The notes: generated by a model not told the origin, from the sequence alone. A DNA stretch of 64,000 nt from Natronorubrum aibiense (GCF_009392895.1 NZ_CP045488.1:1426001-1490000), one strand, 5' to 3'; shown: positions 17,591 to 25,889, counted from the first letter of the stretch. A program made the numbers and translations.

Positions 17591-17880
17591 GCTCAGGCAC
17601 TATGCCACGAGCCGAAAATCATCGCCAGCAACACGAGCCCGATACGGTCGCTCTGCCAGTCCGCGAACGCCCCTTACAGGCCGTCAGTTCCGACTTGATC
17701 GGACTCACCACTCCGGTAGTCTCGAACGACGGGTCGTCATCCGCATCCTTCTCTGTGCCATCGTCCGTTGTCCCAACTGCCTCATCGGCCGACGTTGGAC
17801 ATCCCTCGGGGACGAAATTTTCGGGCTCGTTCCCGTACCCACTCTCAAAATTCACGGTCGATGGACATCGGAGGATCTGA
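17591..17880 (-). pseudogene. 3' remnant of beta-helix surface protein gene
   Basis: The minus strand encodes GNEPENFVPEGCPTSADEAV and the following Asp-rich linker and C-terminal stretch, closely matching the end of the protein at 20624-21709. The rest of that gene is absent and the end contains frame changes. It is the right-hand part of the duplicated vapBC block and is cut off at 17880 by unrelated sequence. Confidence 0.75.
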
Positions 17881-17921
17881 TTTCAAAACAATTAGGTTGC
17901 CCTAAAATTCTCTTCTACCTG

Positions 17922-18095
17922 ATGACCTCTTCCACAACTCGTTCGCTACAGTCGGAGCGCCTATTTGGAACGCTTGAGAAGCGTCACTGTGAATTCTGTG
18001 ACAACGGCACACTCGAGCGAGACATCTATAAAGGAAACAACGCGCTTGTCTGCTCGAACTGTGGTGTGCCGACAGTCCAGGTCTGGGAAGAGTGA
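17922..18095 (+). CDS. HVO_A0556-type small zinc-finger protein
   Basis: A complete 57-residue frame: MTSSTTRSLQSERLFGTLEK, then RHCEFCDNGTLERDIYKGNN and ALVCSNCGVPTVQVWEE. Two CxxC knuckles (HCEFC and VCSNC) frame the YKGN motif that marks the haloarchaeal HVO_A0556 family of small zinc fingers. In that family the proteins are probably regulators or adaptors; function is unproven. It sits between the beta-helix remnant and the Tat-signal fragment, possibly carried in with a mobile segment. Confidence 0.75.
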   Translation: MTSSTTRSLQSERLFGTLEKRHCEFCDNGTLERDIYKGNNALVCSNCGVPTVQVWEE

Positions 18096-18339
18096 CCTCC
18101 TCCTCGCCGTCAAGGACAGAATTATTTTGCTGCTTCTGGAGAACTGGGGTCGTGATCGGCGTCATCTGGTTCACGGGTGACGCCTCGCATGTTGCCGATC
18201 TCGAGTAGCGACAATCCGTTAGTGTTGATCCAATATCATTTAAGGGGTTTCCCAGAGAATTCGTACTATCAGAAGGGGCAGTTGACGACCAGCTAGTCAG
18301 TTAAGATAAAATAAAACCTAGATACTATGATACTATAAT

Positions 18340-18520
18340 ATGAATGATAATATCTCACGTCGCCGATTTCTTGGAACCAGTGCAGCAGTTGCGGGAATTT
18401 CTATAACAGGCCTCGGGAATTTTCATTCAGCGTCTGCCGCAAGCGATGAGGTCCACGGCTTCGAAGCAAGCGAGATAGCAGGCGAAACTGCAACACTTCC
18501 CTATCGACTATTCAAACTGG
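18340..18520 (+). pseudogene. Tat-secreted protein N-terminus cut by IS
   Basis: Encodes a twin-arginine signal (SRRRFLGTSAAVAGISITGL) and the first residues of a mature protein ending ETATLPYRLF, then runs into the left end of the IS element (hairpin at 18535-18556). That start resembles secreted hydrolases of the phospholipase/depolymerase type, but too little remains to be sure. No continuation of the gene is seen to the right of the IS. Confidence 0.65.
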
Positions 18521-19870
18521 TAGCAAGGCGGATTCCCCGGGCCACCATGCCCGGGGAGGAAGCCGACAACAGACCAGATAAAAACCAGTAAGTAACCTCT
18601 CTACTTTTTTGAAGATAGAGTGGACGACTACCTGAGACGTACAGCCATCACTCGCCTTCGTGTGAGCGACGAGCAATCCGACTTGCTCGAAGCCACGATT
18701 AGCGACTGGCAACACGGAGCCACCCTCGCCTCTCAAATCGGATGGAGAGAAAACGAGGACTCCAAATACGGACTCCAACAACTCGCCTACGACAACGTAC
18801 GCGAAGAAACGCGTCTCGGAAGTCAACACGCGATACTCGCCACTCACCAAGCCGCAAGCGCACTCACAGGCGTCAACGAACTCAAAGACAAAGGCCGAAA
18901 AGTCTCTTGCCCAGAGTTCACCAGCCCAACCATCAAATACGATGCGAACACACTGACGCTCTTCGACGACAACACAGTCTCACTCACAACCGTAGAGAGC
19001 CGAGTCCGGTGTGAACTCGTCCTCCCAGAAGATGAAGACGGCTACCAGTACCAATTCCTGAGCGATGACGAGTGGAGCGTCACAGAAAGCACGCTCACTG
19101 CTCGTGACGGTGAATACTTCTTACACCTCGGGTTCCGCAAACCGAATCCGTTCGATGAACAAGCGTCTCCTGCCGAGGACAGAACAGTTCTCGGAGTAGA
19201 CCTCGGAATCGAAAACCTCGCCGTTACCAGCACTGCACACTTCGAGTCAGGGAAGAAACTGGTTCACGACCACGACCAATTCGAGCAAGTCCGTGGCGAC
19301 CTCAACACTGGAACAGTCAGCACATCGAACCATCGTTGGTCGAGAAAACCGCGAAGAACGCTACTCGCGGACAAACTGCACCGCGTCTCGAACGAAATTA
19401 TCGATGAGGCCGTGGAACACGAGTGTAGTCACATCGTGTTCGAGGACTTAGCGTACATTCGTGACCGGATGCCGACGCGAAAAGTTCCACCAGTGGGCGC
19501 ACCGAAAGCTCATCTCGTTCGTGACGTACAAAGCGGAAGCACTCGGTATTCGTATCGAGTTTGTGGATGCGTCGTACACGAGTCAGCGGTGTTCGGAGTG
19601 CGGTCACACAAGTCGTGGGAATCGAACGTCACAGGCTCACTTTGAGTGTGGAAAGTGTGGGAAAATACTGCACGCGGATTATAATGCGGCGAAGAACGTT
19701 GGGTGGCGGTTTGTCCGTCGCGGGCTAAACGACTCGCGACGGACGGGCGACAGTCAACTCGCCCTGAAGTCAGGGACGGTGAAGCCGAATCGGGGTTTTA
19801 TCCCGTACTCAGTACCGAGTTAGAGGCCGAGAACACTGACAAGCCCCGCGCCACCGTGCGCGGGGTTGTT
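18520..19870 (+). mobile_element. IS200/605 (IS1341-type) element
   Basis: An IS made of a left-end hairpin (18535-18556, stem CCCCGGGC, loop CACCAT), a tnpB gene and a right-end hairpin (19844-19865, stem CCCCGCGC, loop CACCGT). tnpA is absent. The sequence from the end of tnpB to the right hairpin would encode the omega RNA guide scaffold. It interrupts the Tat-signal gene at about 18515. Confidence 0.85.
18620..19823 (+). pseudogene. tnpB: tnpB, RNA-guided nuclease, frameshifted
   Basis: TnpB proteins are RNA-guided DNA endonucleases of IS200/605 elements. Frame 1 runs from a GTG at 18620 to about 19475 and carries RuvC-I (LGVDLGIENLAV) and RuvC-II (VFEDLAYIRDRMP). The rest lies one base out of phase (from about 19480: FHQWAHRKL, CSECGH...CGKCG zinc ribbon, RuvC-III HADYNAAKN) to a stop at 19821-19823. 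All catalytic acids (Asp, Glu, Asp) are intact, so the frameshift near 19470-19486 is the only visible lesion. It is either a recent pseudogene or a sequencing slip in an A-rich run. Confidence 0.85.
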
Positions 19871-20067
19871 GACGAACGTTGGACATACGGCAGATCTATC
19901 CCTCAAGACGGATGGACTTGCCGAATGGATGCTCCGAAGTTGATACTCACAGCGGTGCGAACCTATCATAACCTTCTCGCGATCATCGTGTGATGTTTGA
20001 AACCTTCCTCCTCGAGAGAGCACCCCACCTCAGGATACTAGCCCCTCAACATGACGAACGCGATTGG

Positions 20068-20205
20068 TTAGTGGGTTGGGTAATCGTGGGTATCCCTCCT
20101 CGAGCAGTCTCGGCAGTCAACGCAGGCGGCCTCGGTGGTGAGACTAGAGACGACAGGTGCCCACGGGCTGTCTCGAGCATTGTTTGCACCGGACTCGAGA
20201 GCAGC
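20068..20205 (-). pseudogene. CxxC mini-protein gene, frameshifted copy 3
   Basis: The 3' end encodes PWAPVVSSL...CVDCRDCSRRDTHDY and a TAA stop at 20068. The upstream CxxC cluster (RVRCKQC) is still present but in another frame, so one indel breaks the gene. It has the same place relative to vapB as the copy at 16552 but no coiled-coil gene on its other side, showing that the duplication ended within the intergenic region. Confidence 0.5.
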
Positions 20206-20291
20206 ATGGTGTCTCTGTTTCTCGCCGAACAGTCCGAATACTAGTAGAGTTCCATACCATCCTTTTCACGATAGAGCGATACCTTTCGACT

Positions 20292-20543
20292 ATGAGTGAT
20301 GATCACATCAGTGCCGAAAGCACGGTTTCGGGAACCCAGGCGAATATTCCCGCTCGAATTCGCCGTGAACTCGAGATCGATGATGGTGATCACCTTCGCT
20401 GGCAAATCGAGGATGATGGATGTATTCGTATTCAGGTCATTCAGCAGCAAACAGGAACGTTTGCCGAGTTCGACGGGTACGACGGGGAGACAGCGACGAA
20501 TGTGACCGCCGAACATGGCGCCTGGGGCGTCGATATCGAGTGA
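20292..20543 (+). CDS. vapB: orphan VapB antitoxin, AbrB fold
   Basis: An 83-residue near-copy of 16821-17072 (STVSGTQANIPARIRRELE, IQVIQQQTGTFAEFDGYDG, AEHGAWGVDIE). The frame is intact with mostly conservative changes, but the vapC gene that should follow is reduced to about 30 bases. A kept antitoxin without its toxin may neutralise the VapC at 17079 in trans or serve only as a DNA-binding repressor. Start at MSDDH as in the other copy. Confidence 0.85.
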   Translation: MSDDHISAESTVSGTQANIPARIRRELEIDDGDHLRWQIEDDGCIRIQVIQQQTGTFAEFDGYDGETATNVTAEHGAWGVDIE

Positions 20544-20545
20544 AC

Positions 20546-20576
20546 TGCCACGCGTACTAATACAACTGTTCTCTTG
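20546..20576 (+). pseudogene. vapC: vapC deletion scar
   Basis: The bases after vapB match the first 35 bases of vapC at 17079 (CTGCCACGCG, then CAACTGTTCTCTT) but the ATG is CTG. The sequence then jumps to what lies downstream of vapC in the other copy. The join is at CTCTT, the remains of the 7-bp repeat flanking the deleted segment. Confidence 0.8.
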
Positions 20577-20623
20577 AGGGCGAGACTGGACCTCGAGATG
20601 ACTCACAGACTCGAACAACTGGC

Positions 20624-21709
20624 TCAAGCACTAAGCCACGAGCCGAAAACCATCGCCATTAACCCGAGACCGATACGGCCGCTCTGCCAGTCAGAAAACG
20701 CCTCTTGCAGACCGTCAGTTCCGACCCCATCGGACTCGCCACTTCGGTAGTCGTCGAGCGATGGGTCTTCGTCCGCATCATCCTCCGTGTCCTCGTCCGT
20801 CGTCCCAACTGCCTCATCGGCCGATGTCGGACACCCTTCGGGGACAAAATTCTCGGGCTCGTTCCCGTTTCCATCCTCGAAATTCACAGTTCCATCACCG
20901 ATGGTCCGCCACCCGCCGTAGAACTCATCATCCCACTCCGTCCCGGAGACGTTGATCTGACTCCCGTCGCCGTTCGCCCCGGCGACGAACGAGTAGTGGT
21001 GGCCATTCATATCGAGATGACAGTCTTTGACGTCCACTGGGCCGGGCGACCACGCCCAGATACCGCGGCCTTTGCGATACTGCCGATCATCAGTAACAGA
21101 TGCAACGCTGTTCTCGAGGGTGCCCTCGGCGAGTCGGTACTGAGAGATCCAACTGTTCGCCGCATAGCAGTCACGGATGGCGACTGTCCCACCACTGCCG
21201 TGGTCGGCACCGGGTGCTGAACAGTAGAAGGCGTTGTCACTCATCTCCTGGATGTTGACGCGTTCGATCTCGAGGTGCCCATTGTGATTCGGATCGACCC
21301 AGAGCCCGGTCGCACCTTTCTCCTCATACACGGCCCCATCACCAAGCCATACGTTTTCAATACACGATGTGCCGCCACCGGTGTCGGCGACACCGAGGAC
21401 CGTGTGATTGCCCATATCGACCTCTCCCTCGACAGCGACGTTTCGGATCGTCCAGTCGGTGCCCGTTGCGATGATGGTCACGCCCGCACCGGATGCTGTC
21501 ACGTCAAAACGGACGTTCTCGAGCGTCTCGGAATCACCGACCTCGACGACTTTGCGCTCGCCTTCGGAGACGGTGACGGTCTCTGATTCGGAGTCCGATG
21601 TGGACGCTGATGCTGTTCCCATTGCAGCCGCACCGACAACTGCAGCGCCGGCCGTCCCGAGATACGATCGTCGGCTGAGTCGTTGTCGCTCGTCGTGTTG
21701 TGTCGACAT
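20624..21709 (-). CDS. Tat-exported right-handed beta-helix protein
   Basis: A 361-residue protein with a twin-arginine signal (SRRSYLGTAGAAVVGAAAMG), predicted export in folded form, then short repeated strands with Asn/Gly/Asp turns (DWTIRNVAVEGEVDMGNHTV, NHNGHLEIERVNIQEMSDNA, GTVAIRDCYAANSW) typical of right-handed parallel beta-helix (pectate-lyase-like) proteins. A long acidic linker rich in Asp/Glu leads to a hydrophobic C-terminus (GRIGLGLMAMVFGSWLSA) that may anchor it. Haloarchaeal relatives are cell-surface proteins of unknown ligand. A 3' remnant copy lies at 17591-17880. Confidence 0.82.
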   Translation of the reverse strand: MSTQHDERQRLSRRSYLGTAGAAVVGAAAMGTASASTSDSESETVTVSEGERKVVEVGDSETLENVRFDVTASGAGVTIIATGTDWTIRNVAVEGEVDMGNHTVLGVADTGGGTSCIENVWLGDGAVYEEKGATGLWVDPNHNGHLEIERVNIQEMSDNAFYCSAPGADHGSGGTVAIRDCYAANSWISQYRLAEGTLENSVASVTDDRQYRKGRGIWAWSPGPVDVKDCHLDMNGHHYSFVAGANGDGSQINVSGTEWDDEFYGGWRTIGDGTVNFEDGNGNEPENFVPEGCPTSADEAVGTTDEDTEDDADEDPSLDDYRSGESDGVGTDGLQEAFSDWQSGRIGLGLMAMVFGSWLSA

Positions 21710-21835
21710 TGTGTCTGCGCTACCGACAATATATTAATAGTAAGCTGTAGCGAACGTTCTCAATAGGTGTAAGTCAGCTACAGCTATTTTTCCATTAAGA
21801 GTGAGTGTAATGTATTCTAACGATAATTTAAGAAG

Positions 21836-22021
21836 AACGTCGGTAGTGGACCGACGTTGAAGCACCCCATCCAATGCTGGTGTGTTTGTCGGATGGGCGA
21901 TCGAGATCTGCTGGCTATTGACGCTTGATCTCGATCAGTAGCGAGGAGTTCACAAATGTCCTCATTTGTTAGATTCTCTGGGTCAAGATTGAATCACTGT
22001 TCCCCGCCGAATAGGTGATTC
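21836..22021. ncRNA. array of five perfect stem-loops, candidate structured RNA
   Basis: Five consecutive inverted repeats fill a gene-free gap. SL1: AACGTCGG 21836-21843 with 21851-21858. SL2: CCCATCC 21866-21872 with 21891-21897. SL3: GATCGAGATC 21899-21908 with 21927-21936. SL4: ACAAATG 21952-21958 with 21963-21969. SL5: GAATCAC 21991-21997 with 22015-22021. All pairings are exact; loops of SL2, SL3 and SL5 are 18, 18 and 17 bases. It lies between the divergent beta-helix gene and vapC. Strand, transcription and function are unknown. Confidence 0.45.
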
Positions 22022-22131
22022 GAGTACGGACAATTAAGATTACTGGCCGTGCACTGACATACATATCTCCGAACTCTCGTGTCTCACCGTCGTTCCCGTT
22101 GATCACGGTCACGTACTCGAGGAGCGACAGC

Positions 22132-22545
22132 GTGAGATTTTTGGACAGTAGCTTTCTCGTCGATCTGCTTCAGCCAACGTGTGATCACCACGAGGACGCT
22201 GTCGAATATCTCAACTCGAACTCGGATGGGGCATTCGGTGCACCGACACCGGTGCTGTACGAGATATACCGGCATGCAGCATGGGCCGGTGGGAAGGATC
22301 AACTTGAGGAGACTACCGAAGCTCTCGATTTAGTTGATCCTGTGCCGTTCACCGAACCTGCAACTCGAGAATCGGCGCTGGTCAGAGCTAAATTTCTGGC
22401 AGATGGCAATACGATCAACGAACAGGATATCATGATTGCGGGTGTTGTACGTGAGTCCGGCGCGGCATTACTGACTCGAGACAGTGATTTCAAAAAGATC
22501 CCCGATCTCGATGTCGAGTACTACGCCGACGCCGATTCTGACTAG
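22132..22545 (+). CDS. VapC-like PIN-domain RNase without visible antitoxin
   Basis: A 137-residue PIN protein from a GTG at 22132 (VRFLDSSFLVDLLQ). Acidic residues occur in order: FLDSSF (Asp), PVLYEIYRH (Glu), INEQDIMIAG (Asp), LLTRDSDF (Asp), all positions needed for metal-dependent RNA cleavage. It is not a close relative of the VapC at 17079. No antitoxin frame is seen upstream; the stop-rich 110 bases before the start follow the stem-loop array. Either the antitoxin has been lost or control is by other means. Confidence 0.8.
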   Translation: MRFLDSSFLVDLLQPTCDHHEDAVEYLNSNSDGAFGAPTPVLYEIYRHAAWAGGKDQLEETTEALDLVDPVPFTEPATRESALVRAKFLADGNTINEQDIMIAGVVRESGAALLTRDSDFKKIPDLDVEYYADADSD

Positions 22546-22555
22546 TTTTCATGCA

Positions 22556-22620
22556 TTCCGACGGAGACTTCTTCTCCACTCACCCAAATCAGCAAGTACG
22601 CAGTCGGGTGAGCGTTCATT
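22556..22620. repeat. direct repeat of PRC-barrel 3' flank
   Basis: About 65 bases here (TTCCGACGGAGACTTCTT, then CGCAGTCGGGTGAGCGTTC) match 22949-23011, the 3' flank and stop of the PRC-barrel gene at 23009. Similarity ends just after the stop position. The two repeats bracket about 330 bases containing a small CxxC frame, so they may mark a deletion or insertion event. Confidence 0.6.
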
Positions 22621-22707
22621 TGAGGAAGTCGTGCCAGATACACAGCACGACTGTGGCACGAGCTGGTAGCCAATCGTGCGGAAGGAGAATCGCTCAGTAT
22701 CGAGAAC

Positions 22708-22845
22708 TTACGTATCAAGGAGGGAGAAATCAAGACCACCGCAGTCAGGGCACGAATCCCAGTGTAATGGGTCGGGTTCAGCATCGCTCATCGCCTGTAG
22801 AACGAATCCACAGCCCTGGCATTCACTAAAGTTATCCAAGTACAA
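22708..22845 (-). CDS. small CxxC protein, start uncertain
   Basis: The minus strand encodes YLDNFSECQGCGFVLQAMSD then AEPDPLHWDSCPDCGGLDFS and a TAA at 22708. Two CxxC knuckles (CQGC and CPDC) suggest a zinc ribbon of the rubrerythrin-like kind. Only TTG codons (22845, 22839) are available as starts in the conserved part and the frame stays open further upstream, so it may be the 3' end of a truncated gene. Confidence 0.4.
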   Translation of the reverse strand: MYLDNFSECQGCGFVLQAMSDAEPDPLHWDSCPDCGGLDFSLLDT

Positions 22846-23008
22846 GTGACTCAGGGATCTATCTGCTTTGCTATTGCCCCATAGTAATTTGGTCCCGTAC
22901 TCGAGAAGCGGTGATCGCCAGTGTGCCTAGTATGCTGTAGTTCTCATAGCTTCCGACGGAGGCTTCTTTTCCGCCCGAATCGTCAGGCACGCAGTCGGGT
23001 GGGAGCGT

Positions 23009-23254
23009 TCATTCGCTGATAATGATGTGGTCTCTGATATCCTGGATGCAACTGATGGGAATGAGGAGTCGATCGTCGTCGGTCATTTCGAAACCCGCCG
23101 ACTGACTCGAGAATCGCCCGTGGGGGTCAACGACGAGATTCTCAAGTGTACCCGATTTGACGCGCATCGTGACATTGTGTACTACCCCGACCTCGCTGCC
23201 GTCGATGCCGACGACGGATTTGTGTTGAAGATCGCTTGCGAGCAGATTCTCCAT
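23009..23254 (-). CDS. PRC-barrel domain protein
   Basis: An 81-residue PRC-barrel protein ([54 protein letters not shown]), the closest paralogue of 6725-6970. The similarity extends past the gene into the 5' remnant (23328-23490) and the 3' flank, showing a shared duplicated segment. Role unknown. Confidence 0.88.
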   Translation of the reverse strand: MENLLASDLQHKSVVGIDGSEVGVVHNVTMRVKSGTLENLVVDPHGRFSSQSAGFEMTDDDRLLIPISCIQDIRDHIIISE

Positions 23255-23327
23255 ACCAGGCTGTACACGATTATATCCAGTAAACTATGTTCGTCATTAA
23301 ATCAAATTGCAGTCATAGAACAGTCTG

Positions 23328-23490
23328 CTATACTGAATGTACGCGTCCGAAGCCTTCGGCACACTCGATTGCGCCGTGGCCGTCAATCTCTCGAAGCCGA
23401 CAGTCGAACATACGAGTTGCTCCGGTCTGTGTTCGGGTGATTCGTTCAAACAACTCAATATCGTGTGCTCGAGTCGTATCCGTTCCTCAA
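23328..23490 (-). pseudogene. 3' fragment of an unknown gene (TGATR..FDC family)
   Basis: The frame encodes DTTRAHDIELFERITRTQTG followed by ATRMFDCRLREIDGHGA and a TAG at 23328. A TGA closes the frame at about 23487 and no start codon of the usual kind fits, so this is the 3' part of a gene. The related fragment at 7029-7135 also precedes a PRC-barrel gene. Confidence 0.45.
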
Positions 23491-23513
23491 AAAAGGCCAG
23501 CCCCCCGGCTGGC
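23489..23513 (-). terminator. hairpin plus T-run, minus strand
   Basis: GCCAGCC (23496-23502) pairs with GGCTGGC (23507-23513) around four C. On the minus strand the stem is followed by TTTTTT (23489-23494). It would stop leftward transcription downstream of the ATPase gene at 23907. Confidence 0.5.
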
Positions 23514-23906
23514 GTTGGTGCCTTTCCTACTCAGTGGTGGTGTGTCAGCGAAACGGGTAGGGGTACGTAGAGATCGGATGCGACGTTGGGACGATCTCTA
23601 CCGTCGACGGGGTGGGTGGTTTCGATGTCTCGTAGATGGACACCGTGGGCAACGACAGTGATCTTCCCCCGTCAGTTAGATCATAAGGCCAGTCCTGGAT
23701 AACTATATCCGCTCTAAACTATTGGTTGAGACTACAAGCGGGCACAGAGCTTACGCGATTCACTCCCGTCCTCGAAAATCGAATAGCGTACCGGCGTAGC
23801 CACGATTCAGAAGTGACGCAGACCACTCATGGCCGACCACTCTGACGAGTCGAGATCGATGCTCTCACTTGCACGTTCTGCGTCCTTGCCAGACCCGTTG
23901 CTGGCG
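23514..23906. other. gene-free stretch with one palindrome
   Basis: No convincing gene on either strand. A perfect 10-bp inverted repeat, GTAGAGATCG (23567-23576) and CGATCTCTAC (23592-23601), is the only structure seen; it could be an operator or the end of a lost element. Confidence 0.4.
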
Positions 23907-25331
23907 TTATCGCTTATTCTGATCGGGATCTGATTCGAGTGTGTTGACGACGTCTGAAAGCGTGAAGAGTCGAAGATCATCGCGATTTTCGGCGGCTTCT
24001 TTGACGGATGGCTTAAACCCAGACCGGCTGAATAACGCGTATTCGTATGTCGGATCGGTACCCGTTTCGGGTCTCCAATCGATGGTATCTACTGTGTCTT
24101 CGAGACGGGTGAAGACGTTGTATCCGAGTGGGGAGTTCGTAAACTTGGCCTCACCGACGAGCAGTACCCCGTCGTCCGTTGGTGCCACAATATCGATCTC
24201 ATGACCCTTGTACCACCACTGCGTTGGCATCCGTGTGAGCCTGTACTCTGTATAGAGGTCCGGAAGGGCATTATGGCAGAGTGACTCGAATGTTGGACTT
24301 ACGAAATCGGGTAACTCTGGCTCGATGAGATCTTCGTACGCGTTCTCACCGTAGAGTTCGTACTGACCGCTTCGGCCGTATAGATACCGAAAGTAAAATC
24401 GAAAGACGGGATCTCGGATCTGATACCGGGTTCGTTTACTTCGCGTTGGGTCAGACAGCGCCGGATGATGTTTCTCGATAATTCGGAGCGTCTCGAGCCG
24501 ATCGAAGTAGTACGACGTGTTCGTACTTTCGATTCCGGCCCCCTGCGCGATCTCGTTTCGACTCCGGTTCCCGCTCGCAATCGATTCCAACACGGAGAAG
24601 TATGTATCTACCTCGGTGAGTTCCATCTGCAGAACGGTTTCCGGTTCGGTGTGGAGTGGTCCGTCAGGGTCACAGAGCAGCCGTGTGATATTCTCGCCAA
24701 GCGTTGCTGTTGGATCGATTGGCTTGAGATATCGCGGCGTTCCGCCAAAGACACCGTACGTGAAGACGCGCTCTTCGGGATCATACGTAGGGACGAACTC
24801 TTGGAGCGTCTCAAACGGCAGTTGTGTGAGTTCTATCCGGCCATTTGGCGTCTGGGAGACGCGGCCATAGAGCGGTGCCCCGCCATCAAGAACGTAGGTA
24901 TGCATCATACCGATCGCAGAGCCAGTGAGAACGAGTGTTGCCTGACTATCGCCGACACCCGTATCCCACAGGTGTTGGATAATCGAGGGAAGGCTCTCAT
25001 CTGAGTCGATGAGATACGGAAATTCGTCGATTATGATGATCGCATCCTTCTCAACGAGATGTTTGAGAAGTAGTTCCCACTCTTCTTTGACGGTTGCAAT
25101 GCTTGGATACGTCTTTTCAGCAGTGTCGACGAAGCGTGCTAACTGCGTCGTTGGCGTCCCCTGGACGGCCTGATAGTATACGGCATCATCTCTGTCACGG
25201 ACCGACTGACGGACGAGTTCACTTTTTCCGATCTGCCGGCGACCGTAGACGATCGCGAGTTCGGCAAAATCACTCTTGTAGAGCGTTTGCAGGCGCTCGA
25301 GTTCCGATATCCGGTTGACGAACTCATCCAT
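23907..25331 (-). CDS. archaeal ATPase with DUF234 nuclease-like domain
   Basis: A 474-residue AAA-type ATPase: Walker A near residue 32 (GRRQIGKSEL), Walker B near residue 100 (AIIIIDEFPYL), a helix-turn-helix segment (SRNEIAQGAGIESTNTSYYF) and a C-terminal DUF234 domain. The DUF234 part shows the PD-(D/E)xK-like pattern (EIDIVAPTD then LLVGEAKF). The family is large in archaea; roles are mostly unknown, with suggestions of defence, toxin-like or DNA-repair functions. A paralogue lies at 39569-40966. It stands alone; the upstream gap has a 7-bp palindrome (25382-25388 with 25401-25407). Confidence 0.85.
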   Translation of the reverse strand: MDEFVNRISELERLQTLYKSDFAELAIVYGRRQIGKSELVRQSVRDRDDAVYYQAVQGTPTTQLARFVDTAEKTYPSIATVKEEWELLLKHLVEKDAIIIIDEFPYLIDSDESLPSIIQHLWDTGVGDSQATLVLTGSAIGMMHTYVLDGGAPLYGRVSQTPNGRIELTQLPFETLQEFVPTYDPEERVFTYGVFGGTPRYLKPIDPTATLGENITRLLCDPDGPLHTEPETVLQMELTEVDTYFSVLESIASGNRSRNEIAQGAGIESTNTSYYFDRLETLRIIEKHHPALSDPTRSKRTRYQIRDPVFRFYFRYLYGRSGQYELYGENAYEDLIEPELPDFVSPTFESLCHNALPDLYTEYRLTRMPTQWWYKGHEIDIVAPTDDGVLLVGEAKFTNSPLGYNVFTRLEDTVDTIDWRPETGTDPTYEYALFSRSGFKPSVKEAAENRDDLRLFTLSDVVNTLESDPDQNKR

Positions 25332-25454
25332 ATCTCCACTACGGATCGCGACTACGTATGTGCTTTGATTTTAGAGGACAAACTATTATAGTTCAAACTC
25401 TAATAGTCTCATCTCTATTTCACTGCCGAACACCCTGAAGAGTTCTATTCCGAC

Positions 25455-25889
25455 GTGACCGGTGCGATAGAGGGCTTCGAACAGGGGCTGCTCGCTGAGC
25501 GAAAAAATCTCGAGCAGGAGGCACTCGAACTCTTCGCGAACGGAGATGAACAAGAAGCTCGTGACCTGATCACGGAAAACGTCAAGAACCGACTGTTGGA
25601 AAGTTTGTCTCTCGGGATGGACCTCTCCGACGAGATTGAGGAAGAGACGAGAGAAAAGTTCGGATTGCGGGAGCCGGAAGGGCGTGATAATCCTGGTGAG
25701 ACGACACCGGCGTCGAGTCAGCCCATGGCTCAAGGAGGTTCAAACGATATGGTGTACGTCTATGATGAAGACCTCCACGAGTTCCCACGAGAACATGGCA
25801 GTTTTACTGAAGAAACCAAAAGAGATAGAGACAATTGCGGAGTCAAACCACCAGGGAATCAACGCCGGTCGAAGACACGGAACGACTGA
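25455..25889 (+). pseudogene. C-terminal fragment, possibly of a C69-type peptidase
   Basis: Encodes EQGLLAERKNLEQEALELFA, NGDEQEARDLITENVKNRLL and ESLSLGMDLSDEIEEET, a helical end that resembles the C-terminus of dipeptidases of the C69/U34 type, although this is a weak match. The frame upstream (FTAEHPEEFYSDVTGAIEGF) carries the same protein but is closed by TAA TAG at about 25400, so the N-terminal catalytic part is missing. The last 40 codons are polar and unrelated-looking. Confidence 0.4.

Noticed and set aside
24465-25004. 179-codon plus-strand frame opposite the DUF234 ATPase
   Set aside because: Shadow of a gene with clear Walker motifs on the other strand.
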